The notes under the pieces are model-generated. The model had not been told where the DNA came from, did no database searches, and saw nothing but the letters and a program-made list of their open reading frames with translations. A program made the translations under genes and the position numbers. A stretch of 64,000 bases of DNA from Burkholderia stabilis (lineage in GTDB: Bacteria; Pseudomonadota; Gammaproteobacteria; Burkholderiales; Burkholderiaceae). Shown here in pieces: positions 26,808 through 35,387 of this stretch (the stretch's first letter is position 1; every line of letters starts with the position of its first letter). The stretch lies in assembly GCF_001742165.1 (NCBI RefSeq), contig NZ_CP016443.1:2666001-2730000 (forward strand), given 5' to 3'.

Positions 26808-26822
26808 TGAAATTAAATTTCA
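26808..26822. promoter_or_regulatory. Palindromic site 2 between glmS and Lrp gene
   Basis: TGAAATTAAATTTCA has perfect TGAAAT/ATTTCA arms around TAA and lies 25 bases before the Lrp-family ATG. It probably serves autoregulation and, with site 1, divergent control. Confidence 0.6.
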
Positions 26823-26846
26823 CATCCTGACCGGAAGGAGCCGCCG

Positions 26847-27338
26847 ATGGCCGGCATCACCCTCGACGATCTCGACCTGCGCATCCTCGCGATCCTGCAG
26901 GACGACGCGTCGGTGTCGAACCTGCAACTGGCCGAGCGCGCGCTGTCGTCGCCGCCCACCTGCATGCGCCGCGTGCGGCGGCTGACCGAAGCGGGCGTGA
27001 TCCGCCGGCAGGTCGCGATACTCGATCCGGTCGCGATCGGCACGGCCGTCACTGCGTTGATCGAGATCAGCCTCGACCGCCAGACGGCTGAAGACTACGA
27101 CGCGTTCGAAGCGTACGTATGCGCGGAGCCGGCCGTCACGCAGTGCTATCGCGTGTCGCCGGGCCCTGATTTCGTGGTGGTGGCCGATCTGGCCGACGTC
27201 GCCGAATACGACGAATTCGCGCGGCGGCTGTTCACCGGTGCATCGAACGTCCGCAACGTGCGGACGTTCTTCTCGACGCATCGCGCGAAGTTCGAGGCGA
27301 ACGCGCGCGTCACGCATGCGATGCGCAAGCGCGCGTGA
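26847..27338 (+). CDS. Lrp/AsnC-family transcriptional regulator
   Basis: This 163-aa protein has an N-terminal winged HTH (LDDLDLRILAILQDD through MRRVRRLTEAGVIRRQ, residues 6-62) and a C-terminal RAM/ACT-like ligand domain (70-150). The ATG at 26847 follows GGAG at 26836-26839. It is divergent from glmS with two matching palindromes in between, so control of glmS and of itself is likely. The effector amino acid is unknown. Confidence 0.92.
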   Translation: MAGITLDDLDLRILAILQDDASVSNLQLAERALSSPPTCMRRVRRLTEAGVIRRQVAILDPVAIGTAVTALIEISLDRQTAEDYDAFEAYVCAEPAVTQCYRVSPGPDFVVVADLADVAEYDEFARRLFTGASNVRNVRTFFSTHRAKFEANARVTHAMRKRA

Positions 27339-27348
27339 CGCGCGGCCG

Positions 27349-28203
27349 TCAGGCGGCGGCTTCGGCGTCGGCCAGTTGCAACGGCTTGCCGTACCCGAAG
27401 CAATGCGCCGGTTCGGGAAACACGCGTTGCCGCACGTCGTGCGCGTACTGGCGAATCGCTTCGCGCATCACCGCGTTCGCGTCGGCGTAACGCTTCACGA
27501 AGCGCGGCGTGTACGCATCGAAGGCGCCGATCATGTCCTCGGTCACGAGCACTTGCCCGTCGCAGGCGGGCGATGCGCCGATGCCGATCGTCGGGATCGA
27601 CAGCGTTTCCGTCAGGTGCCGCGCGAGCGCTTCGGCTGTGCCCTCGATGACGACGCTGAACGCGCCGGCCCGCTCGGCCGCGCACGCGGCGTCGAACACC
27701 TGTGCGGCCGAGCGCGGGTCCATGCCCTGTGCACGGAAGCCGCCCGTCGCGTTGGCCTGCTGCGGCATGAGGCCGACATGCGCCATCACCGGAATGCCGC
27801 GATCGGTCAGGAAGCGGATCGTGTCGGCCATCTCGCTGCCGCCTTCGAGCTTCACGGCCTGCGCGCCCGTTTCGGCAAGCAGCCGCGCGGCGGAGCGATA
27901 CGCCTGCGCAGGCGATTCCTGGTACGTCGAGAACGGCAGGTCGACGACGACGCACGCCTGCGCGGCGCCGCGTACGACGGCCGCGCCGTGTGCAATCATC
28001 ATGTCGAGCGTGACGCGCAGCGTATCGGGCATGCCGTACAGCACCATGCCGACGGAATCGCCGACGATGATCACGTCGGCCACGTCGTCGACCAGCTTCG
28101 CCATCGGCGCGGAATAGGCGGTCAGCGACACGAGGCTGCCGATGCCTTTCGTCGCGCGGATCGCGGTGACGGTCTTGCGGGTGGTGCGGGTATGTGCGCT
28201 CAT
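27349..28203 (-). CDS. panB: 3-methyl-2-oxobutanoate hydroxymethyltransferase (ketopantoate synthase)
   Basis: This 284-aa enzyme transfers a hydroxymethyl group from methylene-tetrahydrofolate to 2-ketoisovalerate, the first step to pantothenate. Family motifs are [11 protein letters not shown] (metal Asp), [15 protein letters not shown] and the catalytic glutamate in [10 protein letters not shown]. The ATG at 28203 fits the known N-terminus; a start at 28260 would add 19 unrelated residues. No panC is adjacent, and Burkholderia often keeps two panB copies, so this may be the accessory one. Confidence 0.92.
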   Translation of the reverse strand: MSAHTRTTRKTVTAIRATKGIGSLVSLTAYSAPMAKLVDDVADVIIVGDSVGMVLYGMPDTLRVTLDMMIAHGAAVVRGAAQACVVVDLPFSTYQESPAQAYRSAARLLAETGAQAVKLEGGSEMADTIRFLTDRGIPVMAHVGLMPQQANATGGFRAQGMDPRSAAQVFDAACAAERAGAFSVVIEGTAEALARHLTETLSIPTIGIGASPACDGQVLVTEDMIGAFDAYTPRFVKRYADANAVMREAIRQYAHDVRQRVFPEPAHCFGYGKPLQLADAEAAA

Positions 28204-28280
28204 GAACGGAAGCCGTGTAAAAGAAGAGCCGTCACGGTAGCATCGCGTTCGTTGATGCAATGACCCTCGGAGGACGTCTT

Positions 28281-29099
28281 ATGTTGCTGGCGGGACAATC
28301 GGGTGACCCTTGGGCGGTGCCGCCGATGGCGCGCCTGCCGAGGCCGCTGTTCGTGCGCGCGTTCGAGATTCCCGGCAACGCGTGCGTCGACGCGCACAGT
28401 CATCCGTGGGCGCAGCTGATGTATGCGACGAGCGGCGTGCTGGAGGTATCGACGCCGTCGGGCCGGCACCTGCTGCCGCCGCACTACGCGATGTGGATTC
28501 CGCCGCATATGCCGCACGCGGTGTCGACGCGCGATTGCGTCGCGTTCCACAGCCTGTATCTCGACGATGCGATCGCGCGCGACGATGCGAACGACGATTG
28601 CACGATCCTCTGCATGACGCCGCTGCTGCGCGAACTGGTGATCGCGACTGCCGAGTTGCCGGTGAACTACGACGAGACGGGGCCGGACGGCGCGCTCGTG
28701 TGCCTGATCGCCGACCGGATCGCGCGCATGCGGCCCGCGCCGCTGACGGTGCCGCTGCCGCGCGATCCGCGCCTGCTGAAAATCGCGCGTGCGTTGCATG
28801 CGTATCCGGGCGATCCGCGCAGTCTCGACGAATGGGGGCATCAGGTCGGCGCGACGCGGCGCACGTTGTCGCGGCTGTTCCGGCAGGACACGGGGCTGTC
28901 CTTCACCGAGTGGCGGCAGGCCGTGCGGCTGCTCGCGTCGCTGCCGCTGCTCGATGCGGGCGAGCCGATCGGTGCGGTGGCCGCGCAACTGGGCTACGAC
29001 TCGACGTCGTCGTTCATCGCGCTGTTCCAGGCGAAATTCAACGTGACGCCCGGCGCGTATGCGAAGCGTGAAGCGCGCCGCCCGGCATTGACTGCATAG
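28281..29099 (+). CDS. AraC-family regulator with cupin domain
   Basis: This 272-aa protein has an N-terminal AraC-type cupin (HSHPWAQLMYATSGVLEV and PPHYAMWIPPHMPHAV, residues 35-90) and a C-terminal HTH (GHQVGATRRTLSRLFRQDTG and LGYDSTSSFIALFQAKFNVTPG). The start at 28281 is preferred because CGGAGGA lies just upstream at 28268-28274. It is divergent from panB. Confidence 0.9.
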   Translation: MLLAGQSGDPWAVPPMARLPRPLFVRAFEIPGNACVDAHSHPWAQLMYATSGVLEVSTPSGRHLLPPHYAMWIPPHMPHAVSTRDCVAFHSLYLDDAIARDDANDDCTILCMTPLLRELVIATAELPVNYDETGPDGALVCLIADRIARMRPAPLTVPLPRDPRLLKIARALHAYPGDPRSLDEWGHQVGATRRTLSRLFRQDTGLSFTEWRQAVRLLASLPLLDAGEPIGAVAAQLGYDSTSSFIALFQAKFNVTPGAYAKREARRPALTA

Positions 29100-29127
29100 C
29101 GCGGCAACGCAGGCCGAACGGCCTTAC

Positions 29128-29661
29128 TTAGAACGCAAGCGCCTGCTGTACCGGATGACGCGCATCGCGCGCGAACCCGGCGCCTTCGAGCGACAGCAGC
29201 GCGCGTTTCCGGTCGATGCCGCCCGCATAGCCGGTGAGGCTGCCCGATGCGCCGACTACGCGATGGCACGGCACCATGATCGATACCGGGTTGCGGCCGA
29301 CCGCGCCGCCCACGGCGCGCGCGGCGCTCATCGGCAAGCCGACGCGTGCGGTGATGTCGCCGTACGACACGAGCTCGCCGAACGGAATCGCCAGCAGTTC
29401 CTTCCATACGCTCCGTTGAAACGCCGTGCCGCGCAGATGAATCGGCACGGAGAACGTTTCGCGCGTGCCGGTGAAATATTCCGCGACTTCTTCGGCGATC
29501 TTGCGTGCGAGCGGCGACGCGACGTGCGCGTCCGCCGCCGGCATGAGCGCGAGCGACGGAAAGTATTTCTGGCCGACGAAGTACAGGCCCGTCAGCGCAT
29601 CGTCCTCGATACGCACGGCGATGTCGCCCAGCGGGCTCGGAATCAGGTGAGCGGGAGTCAT
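29128..29661 (-). CDS. ogt: Methylated-DNA--protein-cysteine methyltransferase
   Basis: This 177-aa suicide repair protein removes methyl groups from O6-methylguanine. The acceptor cysteine is in IMVPCHRVVG and the asparagine-hinge segment is GGAVGRNPVS; the helix-turn-helix part is FQRSVWKELLAIPFGELVSYGD. Its ATG overlaps the stop of ada-alkA by four bases, so the two are co-translated as one alkylation-repair operon. Confidence 0.95.
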   Translation of the reverse strand: MTPAHLIPSPLGDIAVRIEDDALTGLYFVGQKYFPSLALMPAADAHVASPLARKIAEEVAEYFTGTRETFSVPIHLRGTAFQRSVWKELLAIPFGELVSYGDITARVGLPMSAARAVGGAVGRNPVSIMVPCHRVVGASGSLTGYAGGIDRKRALLSLEGAGFARDARHPVQQALAF

Positions 29662-31112
29662 TGCAATACTTCTCCATGAAGGCGCCATACGTGCAGTGCG
29701 GCATACGCGCGCCACGGCGCCCAGCGCGCCGCGTGCGGCGTGGATGATGGCATGTGCGCTCGGTCGGCGCGCGCGGGAAGCAGCGCGTCGTCGGCCGGGA
29801 ACGCGTTCGGCCAGGCCATCGCGCGCATCGCGACGTACTGCACCGCGCGTTCGTCGAAGCCGCGCATCGCGCGCAGCACGGCGAGCGTCGCGTCGAGCGG
29901 CGCCATCGGTTCGAGCGCGAGCGCGCCGTCGGCGACCGCGCGTGCGAGCGACACGATCGCCTGCGCCGCTTCGTGCGTGAACCCGATCGCTTCCAGTGCC
30001 GCCGGCGGCACGGCAGCCAGCGTCGCGGCGGAAGGCAGCGCGTGCGTCAGTCCCGGCGGCGCGCTTTCCAGCGACGTACCGAAACGTTCGGCGACGCGCG
30101 CGAGCATCGCACCCGCCTGCACGGCTTCGAGTCGTTCGCCCGCGATCGCGCGGATCGCCATCTCGAGGCCGTCGAACGCGCCGGGCACGCGCAGGCCGGG
30201 CGAGCCGTCCGCGAGTTCGCCGAGATGCGCGTCGATCACGTCGGGGCGGCTGTCGAGATCGAACAGCCGCCGCACGCGCGCGAGCACGGCTGGTACGACC
30301 GGCGTCAGCGCGGGCGACACGGTGACGGCCAGCGCGAACCGCTGCGGCACGTGCGCGACCGACAACCAGCCCGTCACGCGGCCGGCGCCGTGATTGTTTC
30401 TGCCCGGCAATTCGACGACGCGTGCGTAGCCCTGCGCGTCGATCCGCTCGACGCCGTCGATCTGCCGCTGCGCGAGAAAGCGCATCAGGTCGGCCCACGC
30501 GAACGGCGGCCGGTACGGCAGCGGAAACGTCATGTCGCCGTTGGCGGATGCGCCGGCGCCTTTGCGCAGCCGCAGCGGATTGAGGCCGTAGCGTTGCCGG
30601 AACAGATCGTTGAAGCGCCGCACGCTGCCGAACCCGGCCGTCGATGCGACGACGGCCACCGGCAACGCGGTGTCGGTCAGCAGCCGCTTGGCCATCAGCA
30701 GGCGGTGCGTCTGCGCGAATTCGACCGGCGACACGCCGAACTGCGCGGCGAAGATCCGGCGCAGATGGCGCTCGGTCACGCCGACCCGCTGCGCGAGCGC
30801 GTCGACTGAATGCTCGTTCAGGAAATCGTTCTCGATCAGCGCGGCGGCCGCGTCCGCGAGATTGCCGGACAGGTCGAGCAGCCCGTGGCCGGGCGCAAGC
30901 TCGGGGCGGCAACGCATGCACGGCCGAAAGCCCGCTTTCTCGGCGGCCGCGGCGGTCGGGTAATAGCTGCAGTTGCCCGCTTTCGGCGGCTTCACCGGGC
31001 ATACGGGGCGGCAATACACGCCGGTCGTCGCGACACCGACGAAGAACCAGCCGTCGAAGCGGCGGTTCCGCGAAAGCAGGGCGTCGTAGCAGGTGTCGGG
31101 ATCGAGGCGCAT
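29658..31112 (-). CDS. Ada-AlkA fusion: methyl-phosphotriester sensor/AraC activator plus 3-methyladenine DNA glycosylase
   Basis: This 484-aa protein has three parts. Residues 1-80 are the Ada zinc domain with ligands CRPVC and CMRC, one cysteine of which accepts methyl from phosphotriesters. Residues about 85-190 are an AraC-type HTH (VGVTERHLRRIFAAQFG). Residues 200-484 are an AlkA HhH-GPD glycosylase with the catalytic aspartate in WPNAFPADDALL. It senses and repairs alkylated DNA and likely activates its own operon. A start at 31130 (MVYSRF) is a possible alternative. Confidence 0.93.
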   Translation of the reverse strand: MRLDPDTCYDALLSRNRRFDGWFFVGVATTGVYCRPVCPVKPPKAGNCSYYPTAAAAEKAGFRPCMRCRPELAPGHGLLDLSGNLADAAAALIENDFLNEHSVDALAQRVGVTERHLRRIFAAQFGVSPVEFAQTHRLLMAKRLLTDTALPVAVVASTAGFGSVRRFNDLFRQRYGLNPLRLRKGAGASANGDMTFPLPYRPPFAWADLMRFLAQRQIDGVERIDAQGYARVVELPGRNNHGAGRVTGWLSVAHVPQRFALAVTVSPALTPVVPAVLARVRRLFDLDSRPDVIDAHLGELADGSPGLRVPGAFDGLEMAIRAIAGERLEAVQAGAMLARVAERFGTSLESAPPGLTHALPSAATLAAVPPAALEAIGFTHEAAQAIVSLARAVADGALALEPMAPLDATLAVLRAMRGFDERAVQYVAMRAMAWPNAFPADDALLPARADRAHMPSSTPHAARWAPWRAYAALHVWRLHGEVLQ

Positions 31113-31318
31113 GAAACGACTGTAAACCATCCCCGCGATCGATTCTGGCTGGAATCGGACATGTGTATCGGTGGCCGCGCGCCCGCCCGCACGTTGGAAA
31201 ATCCGGGAAAAACGGTTAATGCCAGGCTGCGAAACAGTCGTCTCTTTTGCCGCGATGAATTTGAGATGACTCATCGAAATCCCGGACTGACAGGGCGCCG
31301 TCAGCCGCCTTATCCTTT

Positions 31319-31332
31319 GAAAAACGTTTTCC
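31319..31332. promoter_or_regulatory. LacI-type operator upstream of hexuronate MFS gene
   Basis: GAAAAACGTTTTCC matches the 14-base palindrome before udh at 13 of 14 positions, and the flanks (TTT/AAA) extend the symmetry. It lies about 118 bases before the MFS start. Confidence 0.75.
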
Positions 31333-31449
31333 AAATTAGTTGGCGATCGGCCGGGATGCGACAACGCGCCTGCTGCCCGCCCCGGCGCCGGTCGCCGGTC
31401 AACGAACATCGTGCGGCGCGACGGGCGCGGCCGCGCATCGGAGACATTC

Positions 31450-32742
31450 ATGCAATCTGCCGTCGTCGGCGCCGTGCGCGCTGCCGCCAGCCGCTACCGC
31501 TGGACCGTCTGTGCGCTGCTGTTTTTCGCGACCGTCATCAACTACATGGACCGGCAGATCCTCGGCCTGCTCGCGCCGATGCTCCAGCACGACATCGGCT
31601 GGAGCCAGGTGCAGTACGGCCGCATCGTGATGGCGTTTTCCGCGTTCTACGCGCTCGGGCTGCTCGGCTTCGGGCGCATCGTCGACTGGCTCGGCACGCG
31701 CGTGTCGTATGCGTTGGCGATGCTGGTGTGGAGCATCGCCGCGATGCTGCACGCGGCGGTCGGCTCGGTGACGGGCTTCGCGTTCGTGCGCGCGCTGCTC
31801 GGGATCGGCGAGGGCGGCAACTTCCCGGCCGCGATCAAGACGACGGCCGAGTGGTTCCCGCGCCGCGAGCGCGCGCTCGCCACCGGCATCTTCAACTCGG
31901 GCGCGAACATCGGCGCGGTGTTCGCGCCGGCGATCATCCCGGCGATCGCGGTGGCCTACGGCTGGCGCGCGGCGTTCGTGATCATCGGCGCGATCGGCAT
32001 CGTGTGGCTCGCGGTGTGGCTCGTGCTCTATCGGCAGGCCGATACGTGCGCGCTCGCCGCGGAATACGACGAGCCGCGCGACGAGGCCGAAGCGCTCGAC
32101 GCGGCGAATGCGAACGCCGGCGCGCCGCGCTGGGGCGAACTGATCCGCAAGCGCGAGACGTGGGCGTTCCTGATCGGCAAGTTCCTGACCGACCCGGTGT
32201 GGTGGTTCTATCTGTTCTGGCTGCCGAAGTGGCTCAACGAGTCGCGCGGGATGGACATGCAGCACATCGGCCTGCCGCTCGTCTGCATCTATGCGCTGAC
32301 GACGGTCGGCAGCATCGGCGGCGGCTGGCTGTCGTCGCAGTTGCTGCGCGCGGGCTGGAGCGTGAACGGCGCGCGCAAGACGGCGATGCTGATCTGCGCA
32401 TGCTGCGTGTTGCCGATCGCGTTCGTGTCGCAGGTGCAGAGCCTGTGGATCGCGGTGCTGATCGTCGGGCTGGCCGCTGCCGCGCACCAGGGCTGGTCGG
32501 CGAACCTGTTCACGACGGCCTCCGACCTGTTCCCGCGCCGCGCGGTCGCGTCGGTGGTCGGTATCGGCGGGATGGCCGGTTCGATCGGCGGCGTGCTGTT
32601 CTCGGAAGTGATCGGCCAGGTGCTGCAACGCACGGGCCACTACTGGGTGCTGTTCGCGATCGGCGCGTCGGCGTACCTGATCGCGCTGGCCGTGATGCAT
32701 GTGCTCACGCCGAAGATGAAGCCGGCGAAACTCGACGCGTAA
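31450..32742 (+). CDS. MFS transporter, hexuronate/aldarate type (ACS family)
   Basis: This 430-aa, 12-span permease belongs to the anion:cation symporter group that includes ExuT and GudP; characteristic parts are NYMDRQILGLLAP, GIGEGGNFPAAIKTTAEWFP and RALATGIFNSGANIGA. The substrate is most likely galacturonate or glucuronate, given the uronate dehydrogenase and shared operator in the locus. It is convergent with the lacI-type gene across a terminator. Confidence 0.9.
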   Translation: MQSAVVGAVRAAASRYRWTVCALLFFATVINYMDRQILGLLAPMLQHDIGWSQVQYGRIVMAFSAFYALGLLGFGRIVDWLGTRVSYALAMLVWSIAAMLHAAVGSVTGFAFVRALLGIGEGGNFPAAIKTTAEWFPRRERALATGIFNSGANIGAVFAPAIIPAIAVAYGWRAAFVIIGAIGIVWLAVWLVLYRQADTCALAAEYDEPRDEAEALDAANANAGAPRWGELIRKRETWAFLIGKFLTDPVWWFYLFWLPKWLNESRGMDMQHIGLPLVCIYALTTVGSIGGGWLSSQLLRAGWSVNGARKTAMLICACCVLPIAFVSQVQSLWIAVLIVGLAAAAHQGWSANLFTTASDLFPRRAVASVVGIGGMAGSIGGVLFSEVIGQVLQRTGHYWVLFAIGASAYLIALAVMHVLTPKMKPAKLDA

Positions 32743-32769
32743 TTGCAGGCCTTGCAGGCCGGCAAACGA

Positions 32770-32800
32770 ACGCGCCGCCCAGGGCGGCGCGTTTTCTTTT
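32770..32800. terminator. Intrinsic terminator after MFS gene
   Basis: A 9-bp GC stem CGCGCCGCC / GGCGGCGCG with a CAG loop is followed by TTTTCTTTT. It separates the convergent MFS and LacI-family genes. Confidence 0.85.
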
Positions 32801-32832
32801 GATGCGGGAGAAAGCGGTGCGGCGCGCGCGTA

Positions 32833-33837
32833 TCAGCCGGCCACAGTCGTGGCCGCTGCCGTCGATGCGCGCATGATGAGCCGCGGCTCGAACGTCGAAT
32901 AGCTCGCGTCGGTGCGGCCCGCGAGCGCGTCGATCAGCTTCTGCATCGCGAGCTCGCCCATGTTCTCGCTCTGGATGTCGACGGTGGTCAGCGCGGGCGC
33001 CGCGTATTCGCCGTACGGCACGTTGTCGATGCCCGCGACGGACACGTCCTGCGGCAACCGGAAACCGAGCGACGCGGCTTCCTTCATGAAGCCGAGCGCG
33101 ATCAGGTCGTTGTAGCAGATCACGGCCTGCGGGCGCTGCGGCCCGAGCATCACGCGCGAGCAGGCGCGCTCGCCGGCTTCGGCGGTCGGCGCATGCGCGT
33201 CGTGCACGTCGAGCGTGAGCCCGGCTTCGGCGAGGCAGTCGCGCGCGCCCTGAATCCGTTCGTCGTTCACGCGCGCGGTGCCGAAGCCGAGGTACGCGAT
33301 GCGCGTGTGGCCGAGATTGAGCAGGTGGCGCGCGAGCATGTAGGTCGACAGCCGGTTGTCGATGCCGACGCTCGGAATCGGCAGGCCGGAGCTGCGGCGC
33401 AACAGCACGAGCGGCTTGTTGAGATCGAGCATCCAGCCGGCTTCCTCGTCGGGCATCCGCGTGCTGACGATCAGCCCGTCGACGCGCTGCGCGAGCGCCT
33501 CGATCAGCGAGCGTTCGCGCGCCTGGCTCTCTTCGGTATCGACGAGCAGCAGCGTGTAGTCGTGCTGGAGCGCGATGCGGTTCGCGCCCTTGACCACGTT
33601 CGTGAAGTGCGGGTTGCTGATGTCGAGGATCACGAGGCCGATGGTGCGCGTGCGCCCGGTGATCATCGAACGCGCGAGCGGGTTCGAACGGTAGCCGAGC
33701 CGGTCGATCGCCTCCTTGAGCCGTGCCTCGACCGTCGGCGAGAAACGCTGCGTGCCGTTCACGTATTTCGATACCGTCGCGACCGACACGCCGGCTTGCG
33801 CGGCCACGTCGCGGATCGTCGGGGAAACTTTTTTCAT
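32833..33837 (-). CDS. LacI-family repressor, probable hexuronate regulator
   Basis: This 334-aa protein has a LacI HTH at residues 6-25 (TIRDVAAQAGVSVATVSKYV), the hinge helix region (PLARSMITGRTRTIGLV) and a sugar-binding-protein-like effector domain. The start at 33837 agrees with the family. Palindromes GGAAAACGTTTTCC or close variants precede the MFS gene, the uronate dehydrogenase gene and, in weaker form, this gene, so it likely represses all three until a uronate or its lactone binds. Confidence 0.9.
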   Translation of the reverse strand: MKKVSPTIRDVAAQAGVSVATVSKYVNGTQRFSPTVEARLKEAIDRLGYRSNPLARSMITGRTRTIGLVILDISNPHFTNVVKGANRIALQHDYTLLLVDTEESQARERSLIEALAQRVDGLIVSTRMPDEEAGWMLDLNKPLVLLRRSSGLPIPSVGIDNRLSTYMLARHLLNLGHTRIAYLGFGTARVNDERIQGARDCLAEAGLTLDVHDAHAPTAEAGERACSRVMLGPQRPQAVICYNDLIALGFMKEAASLGFRLPQDVSVAGIDNVPYGEYAAPALTTVDIQSENMGELAMQKLIDALAGRTDASYSTFEPRLIMRASTAAATTVAG

Positions 33838-33842
33838 CCGAA

Positions 33843-33856
33843 GGGTAACGTTTTCG
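33843..33856. promoter_or_regulatory. Weak LacI-type operator at the repressor gene
   Basis: GGGTAACGTTTTCG matches 11 of 14 bases of the udh palindrome and lies only 6 bases before the repressor ATG (minus strand), suited to autoregulation. Confidence 0.45.
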
Positions 33857-33978
33857 TTCGATATCGCCGGATTGTGGCAGAAAAAGCCGGCGTGCGGCCA
33901 CGCGCCGATATCGGGAAAGTGCGGATGGCTGCGAACGGGTTCGACCATTGACGTTCGGCTTCGGTCCCGCGTATAGTT

Positions 33979-33992
33979 GGAAAACGTTTTCC
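33979..33992. promoter_or_regulatory. Perfect LacI-type operator before udh
   Basis: GGAAAACGTTTTCC is a perfect palindrome centred 72 bases before the udh start, between the divergent repressor and dehydrogenase genes. Confidence 0.8.
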
Positions 33993-34056
33993 GATTCGGG
34001 CTAAATTCCGGACCGGATTCCAGTCAGATTCAGGGATTCAAAGAGAGGGAGATCCG

Positions 34057-34893
34057 ATGAACGCTTCATCCACCGACGCGCGCAAACCGTTCGGGCGCCT
34101 GCTGCTGACGGGCGCGGCCGGCAACCTCGGCCGCCAGTTGCGCGGCGCGCTCGCGAACTGGGCCGACGTCGTGCGCGTCAGCGACATCGCGGCGCTGGGC
34201 GACGCGGCCGCACATGAAGAAACCCGCGTCGTCGACCTGGCCGACCGGCCGGCCGTGATGCAGCTCGTCGACGGCGTGGACGCGATCGTCCACCTCGGCG
34301 GCATTTCGGTCGACGCGCCGTTCGACGATCTGGTCGGGGCGAACATCACCGGCACGTACAACCTGTACGAAGCCGCGCGCAAGCACGGCGTGAAGCGCGT
34401 CGTGTTCGCGAGCTCGAACCATGCGATCGGCTTCCATCCGGTCACGGAAGTGCTCGACGCCGATTCGCCGCTGCGCCCCGACAGCCTGTACGGCGTGACG
34501 AAGTGCTTCGGCGAATCGCTGTCGCGCTACTACTTCGACCGCTTCGGAATCGAAACCGTGTGCCTGCGGATCGGCTCGTCGTTCGAGGTGCCGAAGAACC
34601 CGCGCATGCTCGTGACGTTCCTCAGCTATCGCGACTTCATCGAGCTCGTGCGCTGTTCGCTGCTGACGAACCGCGTCGGGCACGCGATCGTCTACGGCGC
34701 GTCGGACAACCCGGTGAAGTGGTGGGACAACGCGAAGGCCGGCTTCCTCGGCTTCCGTCCGCGCGACAGCTCCGAGCAGTTCGCGGGGCTGTTCCCGGTC
34801 GCGGCGCCGACCGCCGAGTACGACGATCCCGCGCAGCGGTATCAGGGCGGCGGCTTCGTCGTTGGCGAGCCGATGGAGCGGAAGGCGTCGTAA
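34057..34893 (+). CDS. udh: Uronate dehydrogenase (SDR family)
   Basis: This 278-aa NAD-dependent enzyme oxidises glucuronate or galacturonate to the aldarolactone. It is an extended SDR: TGAAGNLGRQ binds NAD, the catalytic Tyr-Lys pair is in YGVTKCFGES, and the FASSNHAIGFHP segment with its serine is typical of uronate dehydrogenases. A purine-rich ribosome-binding site (GAGAGGGAG) precedes ATG at 34057. The neighbouring permease and repressor share operators. Genes for aldarate breakdown are not in the window. Confidence 0.93.
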   Translation: MNASSTDARKPFGRLLLTGAAGNLGRQLRGALANWADVVRVSDIAALGDAAAHEETRVVDLADRPAVMQLVDGVDAIVHLGGISVDAPFDDLVGANITGTYNLYEAARKHGVKRVVFASSNHAIGFHPVTEVLDADSPLRPDSLYGVTKCFGESLSRYYFDRFGIETVCLRIGSSFEVPKNPRMLVTFLSYRDFIELVRCSLLTNRVGHAIVYGASDNPVKWWDNAKAGFLGFRPRDSSEQFAGLFPVAAPTAEYDDPAQRYQGGGFVVGEPMERKAS

Positions 34894-34912
34894 GCGCCGC
34901 AAGCGTCGAGGT

Positions 34913-35233
34913 TCACCGCAGGATGTCGGTCGCCTTGTGCCGTTCGTCCACGCCGTCGATCAGGATCAGCGGGCCGCTCGCATGCCGCGCGCGCAACGGC
35001 TGGATCTGCCGGTACGCATCCGATTCGTACCACGCGCGCGCCGTGCCGAGATCGGGAAACGCGATCGCGATCAGGTCGCCGCGCCACGCGCCTTCGCGTA
35101 CTTCCGGCCGCGCGCCGTGGATCACGAAACGGCCGTCGTACGGTGCGAGCGTGCCGTCGATGCGTTCGAGGTATTCGACGATGTCGTCGCACATGTCGAC
35201 GTCGTGCAGGTGGGCGATGGCGTAGGCGGTCAT
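34913..35233 (-). CDS. DUF1330-family protein
   Basis: This 106-aa protein has the ferredoxin-like DUF1330 pattern: AYAIAHLHD, YLERIDGTLAPYDGRFVIHGARPEV and WYESDAYRQIQPLRARHASG. The family's reaction is unknown. The ATG at 35233 is chosen over 35272 because the family motif starts there. It is convergent with udh. Confidence 0.85.
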   Translation of the reverse strand: MTAYAIAHLHDVDMCDDIVEYLERIDGTLAPYDGRFVIHGARPEVREGAWRGDLIAIAFPDLGTARAWYESDAYRQIQPLRARHASGPLILIDGVDERHKATDILR

Positions 35234-35387
35234 GACGGGGCTCCTTGGCGTGACGCAGGTCGATGGAGCCATGATCGCGGCGCGGGCGGTGCGCGTCGAT
35301 TACCTGCGACGTAAGCAAATCGCGTGACGCCGCGCCGTGCCGGCCGGCGGGCGGGCATCGCAGGCGGGTGTCAGGCCCGCCGCAATC

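Noticed and set aside
26691..26846. glmS self-cleaving ribozyme leader
   Set aside because: That ribozyme is found in Gram-positive bacteria and I see no matching core; the leader holds Lrp-type palindromes.
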